From an uncultured Endozoicomonas sp. (GTDB taxonomy: Bacteria; Pseudomonadota; Gammaproteobacteria; Pseudomonadales; Endozoicomonadaceae): a DNA stretch of 64,000 bases. The stretch spans positions 62,001-126,000 of the forward strand of contig NZ_CANMAO010000004.1 in assembly GCF_947495845.1 (NCBI RefSeq), in the 5' to 3' direction. Positions 51,502 to 61,248 of this stretch are shown one piece after another (position 1 is the stretch's first letter; each line of letters begins with the position of its first letter). The notes beneath the pieces are model-generated. The model was not told where the DNA came from, ran no database searches, and saw only the letters and a list, made by a program, of their open reading frames with translations. Both the position numbers and the translations under genes were made by a program.

Positions 51502-54500
51502 TCAGTACCTGATTCTATAAAACAATGAGTAAAGCAAAGGCACCAACCCCAGCGTCAACAACGTGGAGAACAACAACCCCGCAATAATCGTTACTGCCAT
51601 AGGCTCCCACATTTCTCCGCCGCCAAGATAGAGAGGAATCATACCCAGCACCGTGGTTGCTGTCGTCAGCAATATTGGGCGAAGTCGGCGTTGTGCAGCT
51701 ATCACGATGGCTTCTTGAGGCGGTAATCCATTGTCGTCGATTTCATATTTGATACGCTCAAGCAGAACAATGGCATTATTGATCACAATCCCTGCCAGAG
51801 AGATCACACCCAACAAGGTGAAAAAGCCAAAGAAACTCTGGGCGGTTAACAAACCAATAATAACCCCAATCAACCCAAGAGGAATGGTGGCCAGAATAAT
51901 CACCGGCTTTCGTAGAGAGTTAAACTGCGCCACCAGCAGAATCATGATGATAAAACCGGCAATTGGCAGTTTATCGCCAATAGCCTGATTTGCGTTACCA
52001 GACGTTTCCGCCTCACCACCCAGTTCATAGCGATATCCTGAAGGCCAGTTGGCAGAGTGCTCGTCCAACCACGGCTGCAGCTCGGCAAAACCTTCTGCTG
52101 CCGTCATACCACCCGCCAACTGCCCACCTACAGAAACCGTTTTAAGCCCATCGCGCCGAAGTATCTTTGCGGGCTCCCAAACCACTTCAATATCCGCTAC
52201 CTGCGTCAAAGTGACTGTTTGACCCGTGGACTGAATGTAAACAGACAAGGTTTCCAGTTGATCAATATCCTGCCGATTTCCTTCCCGGGAACGCATCACT
52301 ACGGGGATAACATCTTCACCTTCCCGATACTGGGTTAACTCAAGACCGCTCAAGCCGCTTTGCAATGACAGGGCAATGTCCTGACTGGTGGCGCCAACTC
52401 GCAACGCATTGGTCTGATTAACGACAACGGTAAATTTTTTGATCCACTGCCCCCAGTCATCGTTAATATTTTTCAAACCCGCCATCTGGTGCATTTCCGC
52501 CTTTAACTGATCAACCAGTACAAATAACTGATCAGCATCTCGACCATACAGCCGAACTTCAACCGGGTTCTTCACCGACACACCGCTTTCTATACGACGA
52601 CTGTTGGTTTGCAGATCTGGAAAATGATCAAAGGCATAGCGATCCAGCTTCTGCATCATGTCATCAATAATTTCAGACGACGTGGTATTGATCACCATCA
52701 ACGCATAATTCGGGCTGGCAGACTCCGGGCTGTGTTGAAGGACAAACCGAGGGCCACCATTACCGATATAACTGCTCCAGCTCGTCACGCCTTCACTACG
52801 TTCACCATTCACCTGAAGCTCTGCCGCAATATAAGCTTCCAGATCTTTTACAATGGCTTCTGTTCGCTCAATGGAGGTGCCCAGAGGCAGCTCGACTTCT
52901 GTTTTAAAATAGAGCCGATCCGAAGGGGGAAAGAAAATCTTGGGTACAAATTGAAAGCCACTCATCACCACAAAAAAGGTGACAACAATGGCTGATAACG
53001 TCATCGCCCGATGCTTTAAGACCCACGTTAATAGTATTCGGTATTTCAGATAGAACCCGCTCTGGTAATCCGTAGTGTCTGTGCTGGGTTTTAGAAACTG
53101 AACACACAACAATGGAATCACCGTCATGGAAAGAACCCATGAACACAACAAGGTAATCGTCACTACAAGAAAGAGAGAAGCAGTGAACTCACCCACTGCG
53201 GACTCGGCCAGATAAATCGGTAAAAAAGCGGCGGCCGTCGTTAGAGATGAGGTCAGCAACGGTATTTTTAACTCACCAGCTGAATCAACAGCGGCCTCTA
53301 CCGGCTTTTTGCCACTGTTCATCTGCACCATAATGCTTTCCGCCATCACAATGCCATTGTCCACCAGCATGCCGAGGGCAATAATCAGTGCCGCAAGGGA
53401 GATTTGATCTAGCCCGATCTCTAAAAACGACATGACTAACATGGCGGCAATCATGCTCATTGGAATCAATGACGCAACAATCAATCCGGTGCGTGGCCCA
53501 AGGGCAAACAGCATAACGGCCGCCACCACCAGCACCGCCTGAAGCAGGTTACTGACAAAGTCATTAACCTTATCTTCCACCTCTTTGGGCGAGAAACTCA
53601 GCACATCGAAATTAATGCCAATGGGGTAAGTCTGGTCCAGATCCTTCAGAACCGTCGTTACCTCCTGGCCCATACGGATATTATTGCCACCTTCACGCAT
53701 AGCAAGGCCGATGCCCAAAGCACGTTTGCCTGAGGAGTGCACCATAGAAGACGCAGGATCTATATAGCCTCGTTTTACTGTTGCTATGTCTTCCAGATAA
53801 ACCACATTATTGCTGCCAGGAATGGTAATAATGGTTTTGCGGATATCTTCTACCGATTCGAAATTACCCGTCGGCTCAAGCTCGATGCGCTCCATATCAA
53901 TCGTGATCGAACCACCGGGGTTCACAATATTGCGGCTGCTCAACATCTGCATAAGCTGTGTGGGCGACAAACCAAACTCTGCAAGACGAGCATTGTCGTA
54001 CTCTACAAAGATACGTTCTTCCTGTGCGCCATAGATTTCAACTTTGGCTACTTCCGGTAATCGAAGAAACTCATCTTTGGCCTGATCTGCGATCTCCTTT
54101 AACTCTACATAGCTGAATTCAGAACCTGTTAACGTGACAACAACCCCGAACACATCACCAAACTCATCATTCACCTCAGGGCCAATCACACCATCAGGCA
54201 GCGTTTTTTGCGCACTCTCTATTTTTCGCCGAAGACTGTCCCAGATAGGCCGCATATCGGAGTAACTTTCCTTTATGCTGACGGTAATGATGGAAACACC
54301 GGTTCTGGAGACACTCTGCACAAAGTCCAGTTCCGGAATTTCCTGAACAACCTTTTCCAGTGGATCTGTTATAAGCTGCTCAACACGCTCCGGACTGGCA
54401 CCGGGAAAATAGGTGATCACCTGAGCCGCCCGAATTATAAAACCAGGGTCGTATGCTCGTGGTAAGTTCTGATAGGCCTGAATGCCTGCAATAATCAAAA

Positions 54501-54558
54501 CAATAATCAACACCAGTGCCGTGCGATTATTCTGGAGGGTAGCCCGGGTGATATTCAT
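51502..54558 (-). CDS. RND-family efflux pump inner-membrane transporter
   Basis: A 1018-aa RND permease. The N-terminal helix (VLIIVLIIAGIQAYQNLPRAYDP), two large periplasmic loops and two groups of membrane helices are seen. The proton-relay helix IIALGMLVDNGIVMAE has one Asp and Asn where AcrB has two Asps, as in many RND sub-branches. It should export drugs, bile-like or other amphipathic compounds by proton antiport. It overlaps the adaptor gene by 4 bp (ATGA). No outer-membrane channel gene is next to it. Confidence 0.93.
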   Translation of the reverse strand: MNITRATLQNNRTALVLIIVLIIAGIQAYQNLPRAYDPGFIIRAAQVITYFPGASPERVEQLITDPLEKVVQEIPELDFVQSVSRTGVSIITVSIKESYSDMRPIWDSLRRKIESAQKTLPDGVIGPEVNDEFGDVFGVVVTLTGSEFSYVELKEIADQAKDEFLRLPEVAKVEIYGAQEERIFVEYDNARLAEFGLSPTQLMQMLSSRNIVNPGGSITIDMERIELEPTGNFESVEDIRKTIITIPGSNNVVYLEDIATVKRGYIDPASSMVHSSGKRALGIGLAMREGGNNIRMGQEVTTVLKDLDQTYPIGINFDVLSFSPKEVEDKVNDFVSNLLQAVLVVAAVMLFALGPRTGLIVASLIPMSMIAAMLVMSFLEIGLDQISLAALIIALGMLVDNGIVMAESIMVQMNSGKKPVEAAVDSAGELKIPLLTSSLTTAAAFLPIYLAESAVGEFTASLFLVVTITLLCSWVLSMTVIPLLCVQFLKPSTDTTDYQSGFYLKYRILLTWVLKHRAMTLSAIVVTFFVVMSGFQFVPKIFFPPSDRLYFKTEVELPLGTSIERTEAIVKDLEAYIAAELQVNGERSEGVTSWSSYIGNGGPRFVLQHSPESASPNYALMVINTTSSEIIDDMMQKLDRYAFDHFPDLQTNSRRIESGVSVKNPVEVRLYGRDADQLFVLVDQLKAEMHQMAGLKNINDDWGQWIKKFTVVVNQTNALRVGATSQDIALSLQSGLSGLELTQYREGEDVIPVVMRSREGNRQDIDQLETLSVYIQSTGQTVTLTQVADIEVVWEPAKILRRDGLKTVSVGGQLAGGMTAAEGFAELQPWLDEHSANWPSGYRYELGGEAETSGNANQAIGDKLPIAGFIIMILLVAQFNSLRKPVIILATIPLGLIGVIIGLLTAQSFFGFFTLLGVISLAGIVINNAIVLLERIKYEIDDNGLPPQEAIVIAAQRRLRPILLTTATTVLGMIPLYLGGGEMWEPMAVTIIAGLLFSTLLTLGLVPLLYSLFYRIRY

Positions 54559-55634
54559 CGTGCCGCCCCTTCTTGCAGGCGGACTTTCATACCTTCAGTC
54601 ATCTGACTCATACCGGCAGTCACAACACGGTCCCCCATGGTCAAACCGCTAGTGATGACAAGACCCTCTTTTGATAATTCCCCCGTACTCACCTCACGAC
54701 GGGAAATCACCCCGACGCCATTACCCTGATCACTGACGACATAAACAAAACGACCATTATTGTCTTCCAAAACTGCATAAGCCGGGATGCGAACAAGGTC
54801 ACTGATGGGTATATTCTGCTCAGCCCGAACCACGGCAGACATACCCGGCAATATGAGACGATCATTAACTGCTGCCATATCAAAGGTAACGGTATACGTC
54901 TGATTGCTTTCATCAATCTGCGTGGAGACTTCTTTCAACGTCAGTGGATATTGCTGGCCCGGAATGGCATTGAAGCGCGCATAAAAGAGACCGTTTTTCA
55001 TATCCGCACGGGCGCGAACCAATACACTTTCTGGTAACTCCATCTTTACTAACAGAGTTGAAGTATCCTGCAAGGACACTATTTCCTGCTTAGCCGATAC
55101 CTCTTCGTAGTTATCAACATATCGTCGGGCAATTCGGCCTGAAAAGGGCGCTGTCAGGATGGTGTATTCAAGTTCTTTTTGTGCGGACTCTAACTGCGAG
55201 CCAGCGGTGCTGACTTTGGCCTTCAAAGCCTCCACTTCGGCCCTGGCAATAGCGCCTTTATCCACCAGTTTTCGGGCTCGCTCATAATCTGAATGGGCAA
55301 CATCATAAGAGGCTTGACGATCTTTCAGGCGAATTTCAAAATCTGTAGGGTCCAGCTGGGCAACACTCTCACCCTTTTCAATCAATTCGCCTTCTTTCAC
55401 CAGCAGCGATTGCAATTTTCCCGATACCCGAAAGCTCAGATTGGCTTTCTGAGCCGCGTCAATGACCGCAGGAAACTCTTTGACCTCAACCGATTCCATA
55501 GAGCTAATCATTATTGAGCGCACCGGCCTCAATAATTCTTCTTCAATCTCGGCTTCTTGACTGCATCCAGCAAATAGACTTGTCGCGACGAAAACCAGCG
55601 CGATTTGTTGAAATGATCGGGAGGGCTGTTTCAT
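54555..55634 (-). CDS. RND efflux periplasmic adaptor (membrane fusion protein), lipoprotein
   Basis: A 359-aa adaptor. The lipobox LFAGC puts lipidated Cys at about residue 24. The barrel-sandwich motif ANLSFRVSGKLQSLLVKEGE is followed by a coiled-coil hairpin (about 100-150) and FSGRIARRYVDNYEEV. It links the RND pump to an outer-membrane channel. GGAGAAGAA precedes the ATG. The pair is transcribed from the 120-bp gap shared with the divergent CWC gene. Confidence 0.93.
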   Translation of the reverse strand: MKQPSRSFQQIALVFVATSLFAGCSQEAEIEEELLRPVRSIMISSMESVEVKEFPAVIDAAQKANLSFRVSGKLQSLLVKEGELIEKGESVAQLDPTDFEIRLKDRQASYDVAHSDYERARKLVDKGAIARAEVEALKAKVSTAGSQLESAQKELEYTILTAPFSGRIARRYVDNYEEVSAKQEIVSLQDTSTLLVKMELPESVLVRARADMKNGLFYARFNAIPGQQYPLTLKEVSTQIDESNQTYTVTFDMAAVNDRLILPGMSAVVRAEQNIPISDLVRIPAYAVLEDNNGRFVYVVSDQGNGVGVISRREVSTGELSKEGLVITSGLTMGDRVVTAGMSQMTEGMKVRLQEGAAR

Positions 55635-55754
55635 TTCTTCTCCAGTAACGCTGTTCTGTTTATTATTGGCATTCGTTATTTGGGCAATATGCTAACAAAT
55701 ATTTGTTAATCCATGTTCTGATAATTATCAGCATGAACGTTGAAGTTACTTTTC

Positions 55755-55976
55755 ATGACAGAAGTCAATCTTTGCCCTGGATGTTCACAACCCAATCAAT
55801 GCGCTTTTTCACTGGGGCAACCAGCAGACACTTGTTGGTGTATGCAAGGTGCACCAGATCAGCCTTCAACGGAGAAGCTGCCATTACCAATAAAGGCTGC
55901 CAGCTGTTATTGCTCAAGGTGCCTGAAAAAGCTTAAGGATGAAAAAAAGAGACTGGAAGGCCAGATTGATCAATAA
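55755..55976 (+). CDS. Cysteine-rich CWC family protein
   Basis: A 73-aa protein with eight Cys, matching the CWC pattern: CPGCSQPNQC, then TCWCMQ, and CYCSRC with a Lys-rich tail. It probably binds zinc; function is unknown. The first ATG is at 55755; an upstream TTG at 55740 is less likely. It is divergent from the RND operon and 90 bp before the enoyl-CoA hydratase gene. Confidence 0.75.
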   Translation: MTEVNLCPGCSQPNQCAFSLGQPADTCWCMQGAPDQPSTEKLPLPIKAASCYCSRCLKKLKDEKKRLEGQIDQ

Positions 55977-56066
55977 GTCAGCACTGATAGGTTCCCCTGC
56001 CAATTACAGAGCAGCTGTAATAAAGTATGCCCGAAATAACGACAATAACAGTTTAGGAGCCGGATC

Positions 56067-56822
56067 ATGTCAGACCAGCCTAACCACATCCTTATAGAGC
56101 AACTGGATGCCGTACTGACCATTCGTTTTAATCGCGTGGAAAAGAAAAATGCACTCACAGCGGCCATGTACGACTCTATTCGTACGGCACTGGTCTCTGC
56201 GGATCAGGATGACAGCATACGTGTGGTTTTGTTCTGTGCTCAGCCTGAAGTATTTACTGCAGGAAACGATCTGCAGGATTTCCTGGCCCAGGATACTTCC
56301 GAAGAACCGGCTGCAATGAAACTGCTGCGGCAACTGGCTGTTCAGAAGAAACCGCTTGTTGCGGCAGCCAGCGGTATTGCTGTCGGTATCGGTGTCACCT
56401 TACTGCTGCATTGTGATCTGGTGTATCTCGGTGAAGATACCCGAATGCGCCTGCCGTTTGTGAATCTCGCCGTTGTTCCAGAGGCCGCCTCCAGCCTATT
56501 GCTACCTAACCTGATGGGCCGTCAACGGGCATCAGAACTGTTGATGCTGGGTGACTTTTTTGACAGTAAGACAGCAAAAGGGCTCGGCATTGCCAACGGT
56601 GTTGTTTCCAATAATGAGGTTTTCGATCTGGCACTCCAGAAAGCTCAGGCATTAGCTTCCAAACCTCAAGAAGCGCTGGTGCTAACCAAGCAGCTGATTA
56701 CCGGCACCCACCGGCAGGATGTTCTGGATCGTATTGATGAAGAGGGCAAGCTGTTTGGGGAAAGGTTGGTGTCTGAGGAAGCCCGGCAGGTGATGGCAGC
56801 GTTTTTTGCTGGGAAATCATAG
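56067..56822 (+). CDS. Enoyl-CoA hydratase/isomerase family protein
   Basis: A 251-aa crotonase-fold protein. The CoA-oxyanion motif FTAGNDLQDFL and the second loop AASGIAVGIGVTLLLHCDLVYLGE are seen, along with FVNLAVVPEAASSLLLP, where a Glu is positioned like a catalytic acid. It should act on enoyl-CoA thioesters, as hydratase or isomerase. TAGGAG precedes the ATG. It is not next to other beta-oxidation genes here. Confidence 0.9.
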   Translation: MSDQPNHILIEQLDAVLTIRFNRVEKKNALTAAMYDSIRTALVSADQDDSIRVVLFCAQPEVFTAGNDLQDFLAQDTSEEPAAMKLLRQLAVQKKPLVAAASGIAVGIGVTLLLHCDLVYLGEDTRMRLPFVNLAVVPEAASSLLLPNLMGRQRASELLMLGDFFDSKTAKGLGIANGVVSNNEVFDLALQKAQALASKPQEALVLTKQLITGTHRQDVLDRIDEEGKLFGERLVSEEARQVMAAFFAGKS

Positions 56823-56919
56823 CTGTACCCAAGAATGAACTCTTTCTAAGAATAAGCCTCTAATAAATGTATGACGCCGTGGCTTGCTTAGGCCGCAGCC
56901 TTTGTTTATTGGAGGAAAT

Positions 56920-57696
56920 ATGCTTGGATGTAATACTAAACCAGACACCCCCTTATTACCCGCACAATTAGTGCTGTATACCAAAGGTGAAGTGAAGGCC
57001 AAAAGTTGCTGGGGGGTTGTGAAGCAAGTTGTTCCAACAGCGCTCCTTACTTTAACTTTTGGTGCTCAAAGCTTGCCAGGCTGGTGTATTGCCAGCCTCA
57101 GTTCCTACCATATTGTCAAAGCTCTTAGAACCGTCAATGCCGCTATAAACATAGAGTCCTATGACCGTGCTTTTGCTACCGACCTTACTCAGGCTATTAA
57201 GACAGCAGCGAACAGCGTTGCAAGGGTTGATGGCACTGTTTCTCATTCTTCAAAATTGAATTCTCAGGGAGTTATACTCACCTCTTATATACAAGAAAAC
57301 AAAGCCAATATGCACTTGGATTTTGCCAACGGCCAAAGTATTCCAAATGAATTAGGCGAGGTCATTGATCAATTTATAGAGACATCTGCTATGGTGCAGG
57401 GCAAATTAAAACCCAGCCCCACACATATGCTTCTACTGTCTATTTTGGACAACTCTCACAAAGAACCAAGAACAACTATTGCCTGTACTATCCAGAAGAA
57501 TGCCTTTTGTTTTATCCACAAAGATGAAGTAACCACCTTTAAAAGTGATACCCCTGATACGCTCTTAAGAGAAACAATTTCCTCATTCTATGAGAAAGCC
57601 AGAAGTGTCTCGCACAATCACGATCGACTGGCTTCACTCCGTTTAGATTTAGTACCAATTGAAAAAAACAAATCTCAACTTGATTCCAGCGGTTGA
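56920..57696 (+). CDS. Unknown protein, possible membrane-associated
   Basis: A 258-aa protein with no recognised family. It has one moderately hydrophobic region at about 32-60 (VVPTALLTLTFGAQSLPGWCIASL) and then a soluble, mixed helix/strand part with several Cys and His. The ATG at 56920 has GGAGGA at good spacing; an upstream TTG is unlikely. It ends 55 bp before a 102-aa gene and may share its transcript. Confidence 0.6.
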   Translation: MLGCNTKPDTPLLPAQLVLYTKGEVKAKSCWGVVKQVVPTALLTLTFGAQSLPGWCIASLSSYHIVKALRTVNAAINIESYDRAFATDLTQAIKTAANSVARVDGTVSHSSKLNSQGVILTSYIQENKANMHLDFANGQSIPNELGEVIDQFIETSAMVQGKLKPSPTHMLLLSILDNSHKEPRTTIACTIQKNAFCFIHKDEVTTFKSDTPDTLLRETISSFYEKARSVSHNHDRLASLRLDLVPIEKNKSQLDSSG

Positions 57697-57751
57697 ACAA
57701 CTAGTTTTAATTAGTAATGCAAGCATTAAATCAACGAACACGGAGCGTTCC

Positions 57752-58060
57752 ATGGAAGACCAAAACATCAAAAAACTGGCACTTATTGTCTCTGCCAACT
57801 GCACTCGTCAATCTACTATTGAAGAGTGTCAGAAAATGGGACAGATTAATGATCAACAATACAGTCAGATTAACAAGGAAATGTCAGATCGCATTTATAC
57901 CTTCCTGACTTACCTACTGCAAAAACCTGCTGATGAGTACACTGTTATGCTCGAAGCCATGGCCAAGCACTTTCCTGAAAATCAGGATATGCCCGAACTC
58001 AGCCAGTTTATACTACAGCAGAGTCAAAACAGCGGATCTGCCGCATCCCAGCAGCACTAA
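57752..58060 (+). CDS. Small helical unknown protein
   Basis: A 102-aa soluble protein predicted helical, rich in Gln, Met and Ser, ending SQNSGSAASQQH. No family recognised. The ATG at 57752 has GGAG 6 bp upstream. Its place between two unknown genes on the same strand suggests a three-gene unit (56920-59094). Confidence 0.55.
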   Translation: MEDQNIKKLALIVSANCTRQSTIEECQKMGQINDQQYSQINKEMSDRIYTFLTYLLQKPADEYTVMLEAMAKHFPENQDMPELSQFILQQSQNSGSAASQQH

Positions 58061-58107
58061 TTTTTAAATCGTCTATGCTTGTCCCTGATTTATCAGGGAC
58101 TAAATCA

Positions 58108-59094
58108 ATGAAATTAACTTGGAAAATACCCACTTATCAATGGTCTTATGGGCTTATCGTTTTGATATTTTCTAGCATACAAGCTTTCAGCGATGTACCA
58201 AGCGCCGTCTCAAATAATAAACATCTGCTTGAACCATTGAGCCAACTTTTAAATGAATTTGATATCCCTCACGATGGCTGCCTGAGCTCAATGATTGAAG
58301 CCAGTCAGCAGTGGCGAAGAAAGCCAGCACAGGAGCGCTGGGAATTACCGGACATCAATCTGTCCGCAGAAAAAACACACCGAGTATTCCAATTACTGAA
58401 ACAGCTCCGAATGACAGGGTCTATTGAGCCACCGTCAAACCAATACGATTATCTCCTTCTGCTGGGCTCAACAGCACCGGGCATGCTTCATCGGCTGCAA
58501 CATCTGACGGAGCTTTGGGATAAGGGGCTGAGGTTTAAACACCTTATCTTTCTGGTCAGTGAACGGCCATTGCACGCCACTATGGATCAGTCCGATGTAT
58601 TAGCCAAATGGGCACAGGCTTATGAACTGAAGCCAGCAAAAACAGAAACCGATGCAGCCATTCTTTTACATAAATTGGCAGACTTGCCAATCGCTTTGAA
58701 AGCCGTACCGACAGAGTTTATCGATACTCCGGGGCACGTCCGCCAAGGTTACTGGTATCGGCCCAATACCCGGGATACGCTGAAGCACTGGTTAAAACAG
58801 AAGCCGGTACCCGGTTCCACTCTGGTGATCACCGACCAACCCCACGGCAACTATCAGGAAACCGTGGTCAGGCAGGAGCTTCCAGAAACATTTACGGTGG
58901 ATCTTTCTACCGGTTCAGCAAAACCATCAACCAGAATGGTCATTTATCTCGATTCTCTAGCACTATGGCTCCATAACTTAGGGCTTCACAATTTGAGCCA
59001 ACAAAACCAGATGTCTGACCTGTGTGAGACAAATGCTAAGAAGCAACACCCCACTGGGGCATCAACGTCTGCTCAATCCCAAGCTGATCCATAA
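58108..59094 (+). CDS. Secreted unknown protein, distantly DUF218-like
   Basis: A 328-aa protein with a signal peptide or anchor (YGLIVLIFSSIQAFS, cleavage near residue 33). The body contains YDYLLLLGSTAPGMLHRL, HLIFLVSERPL and TLVITDQPHGNYQETVV, a set faintly like DUF218/SanA-type domains (LGxx, SxxRP). This is a weak recollection. The start at 58108 was chosen for the signal peptide. Its last 59 bp overlap the end of ubiX on the opposite strand. Confidence 0.6.
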   Translation: MKLTWKIPTYQWSYGLIVLIFSSIQAFSDVPSAVSNNKHLLEPLSQLLNEFDIPHDGCLSSMIEASQQWRRKPAQERWELPDINLSAEKTHRVFQLLKQLRMTGSIEPPSNQYDYLLLLGSTAPGMLHRLQHLTELWDKGLRFKHLIFLVSERPLHATMDQSDVLAKWAQAYELKPAKTETDAAILLHKLADLPIALKAVPTEFIDTPGHVRQGYWYRPNTRDTLKHWLKQKPVPGSTLVITDQPHGNYQETVVRQELPETFTVDLSTGSAKPSTRMVIYLDSLALWLHNLGLHNLSQQNQMSDLCETNAKKQHPTGASTSAQSQADP

Positions 59095-59668
59095 TTCGAG
59101 CAACAATGAAATCAATCAGGTCGTTTACAGACTGAGGTTGATTATAAAAACCAGGGGACGCCGGAAGAATCACACTACCCATTCGGGTTAACTTCAGCAT
59201 ATTTTCCAGATGAATTTCCGAATAAGGGGATTCTCTGGGAACCACGATCAACTTACCCCGTTCTTTCAATACAACAGAGGCGGCTCGTTGCGCCAGATTG
59301 TTGCTCAAGCCACAGGCTACCGCAGAGAGTGTTCCCATGCTGCAGGGGCAAAGTACCATCTGTTTTGGTGCACCGCTGCCAGATGCCACCGGCGACATCC
59401 AGTCGTCTTCGCCAAAGACTCGTATTTGCCCCGGTTTTGCACGATAACGATCGGTTAGAAATTGTTCAGTTTCTTCTTCAGTGTTGCCAATATGAAGATT
59501 CATCTCTTCAGCCAGCACCACTTTTACTGCCTTTGAAGCCAGAAAGTAAACCTCGCGGTTAGTGGCTAACAGGCATTCCAGCAACCTTAAACCGTACTGG
59601 GCGCCAGAAGCCCCCGTCATGGCCAGAGTTATTTTTTCGGAAGGTGTTTCAACAGGTAATGGTGTCAT
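59036..59668 (-). CDS. ubiX: Flavin prenyltransferase
   Basis: UbiX makes prenylated FMN, the cofactor of UbiD decarboxylase in ubiquinone synthesis. The 210-aa protein has the FMN-binding TGASGAQYG near residue 18, MVLCPCSMGTLSAVACG and the conserved VVPRESPYSEIHLENM. Its start lies inside the end of mpl (20-bp overlap), so mpl-ubiX is one operon. The 3' end overlaps a convergent gene. Confidence 0.95.
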   Translation of the reverse strand: MTPLPVETPSEKITLAMTGASGAQYGLRLLECLLATNREVYFLASKAVKVVLAEEMNLHIGNTEEETEQFLTDRYRAKPGQIRVFGEDDWMSPVASGSGAPKQMVLCPCSMGTLSAVACGLSNNLAQRAASVVLKERGKLIVVPRESPYSEIHLENMLKLTRMGSVILPASPGFYNQPQSVNDLIDFIVARIMDQLGIEQTLMPQWGVAS

Positions 59669-61046
59669 TATTAATATCTAAGCTGCTTCGGTCTTTTAAG
59701 CGTTGCGCTATTCTGCCATGGATTCCTTCAAAACCACCATTACTCATTATCAGCAGATGATCACCTGCTTCTACCGATTCCGTTATATAGCGAACAATGG
59801 CTTCCGTGGAATCGAGCACTTTGGATAACACCGGACTTTTTGCTGCCAGCGCTTCCAACGGCCAATCCAGACCTTCCGGCTTAAACCAGATCACTTCCGA
59901 AGCTTGCGCGGTTGAATCAATTAATGACTGTTGGTGAATGCCCATTTTCATGGTGTTGGAACGGGGCTCAATAATCACCCGGATATTGGCATCTTCACCC
60001 AGTAATGCTCTCTGCCCCGCAAGCGTTGTCGCAATAGCGGTGGGATGATGGGCAAAATCATCATAAATTCGAATGCCATCAATTTCATCAATCAACTCCA
60101 TCCGCCGCTTCACCCCCTGGAAGACAGAAAGAGCTTCACAGGCGATCTCCGGAATCACACCCACATGATGAGCCGCAGCAATGGCAGCCAATGCGTTCTC
60201 TAAATTGTGCTGCCCTTCCTGCTGCCAATTCACTTTGCCAGCAAAGGCGCCTTTGTAAAACACATCAAATTGATTACCGGAAGCACTGGCATTGCGTACC
60301 TGCCAAAGGCTGTTTTCGCCACCAAGGCTTTCCTGCTCAGACCAGCACCCCATATCCATCACTTCATCAATGGCTGTGACGCTGGCAGGGAAAAGAATAC
60401 GACCAGAGCCCGGAATGGTTCTTACTAAATGGTGAAACTGTCGCTGAATCGATGAGAGATCGTCAAAGATATCCGCATGATCAAATTCAAGGTTATTAAT
60501 GATCAACGTGCGCGGGTGGTAATGGACAAACTTGGAACGCTTATCAAAAAACGCCGTATCGTATTCATCCGCCTCAATCACAAAAAATGGCGTGTCACCA
60601 AGCCTTGCAGAAATACCAAAATCCGCAGGAATGCCACCAATCAAAAAGCCCGGCGACATGCCTGCATGTTCCAGAATCCAGGCCAGCATACTGCTGGTTG
60701 TGGTTTTTCCGTGAGTGCCGGAAGCCGCCAACACCCAGCGTTCCGGTGCAATGTAGCGGGAAAAGAACTCAGGACCGGAGACATAAGGCAAACCTTTCTC
60801 CAGCACATACTCCACTGCAGGAATGCCACGCTTCATGGCATTACCAATCACCACCAGATCGGGAGACGGGTTCAGATGATCCGCACTGTATCCCTGAAAC
60901 AGGCTGATGCCCTGCTCCTCCAGCTGAGTACTCATGGGCGGGTAAACATTCTGATCTGAACCGGATACCTGAAAACCCAGCTCTCTGGCCAGAATGGCCA
61001 GACTTCCCATAAACGTCCCACAAATACCAAGAATATGTATGTGCAT
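59649..61046 (-). CDS. mpl: UDP-N-acetylmuramate:L-alanyl-gamma-D-glutamyl-meso-DAP ligase
   Basis: Mpl reattaches the recycled murein tripeptide to UDP-MurNAc. The 465-aa Mur ligase has N-terminal MHIHILGICGTFMG, the ATP loop ASGTHGKTTTSSML, and the central VIEADEYDTAFFDKRSKFVHY typical of Mpl. The start at 61044-61046 has GGAG 9 bp upstream; a longer frame adds 30 unlikely residues. ubiX overlaps its 3' end. Confidence 0.95.
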   Translation of the reverse strand: MHIHILGICGTFMGSLAILARELGFQVSGSDQNVYPPMSTQLEEQGISLFQGYSADHLNPSPDLVVIGNAMKRGIPAVEYVLEKGLPYVSGPEFFSRYIAPERWVLAASGTHGKTTTSSMLAWILEHAGMSPGFLIGGIPADFGISARLGDTPFFVIEADEYDTAFFDKRSKFVHYHPRTLIINNLEFDHADIFDDLSSIQRQFHHLVRTIPGSGRILFPASVTAIDEVMDMGCWSEQESLGGENSLWQVRNASASGNQFDVFYKGAFAGKVNWQQEGQHNLENALAAIAAAHHVGVIPEIACEALSVFQGVKRRMELIDEIDGIRIYDDFAHHPTAIATTLAGQRALLGEDANIRVIIEPRSNTMKMGIHQQSLIDSTAQASEVIWFKPEGLDWPLEALAAKSPVLSKVLDSTEAIVRYITESVEAGDHLLIMSNGGFEGIHGRIAQRLKDRSSLDINNDTITC

Positions 61047-61248
61047 CCGCATTAGCTCCAATCCGGCGGGCGTGCTCTGAGTAACTAAGAGCACTCTAAT
61101 CCTCTGATTTTGACATTGTTTCAGGCTAATGCGCAAAAGAAGCCAGAAAAGTACTTACTCAGTCGCTGCCATTCCCTTCGAGATCAGGTATCATCTGCAA
61201 CCAGTCAGAATCACAAAATAACACAGAGTACCGTTCGGAAATTAACCG

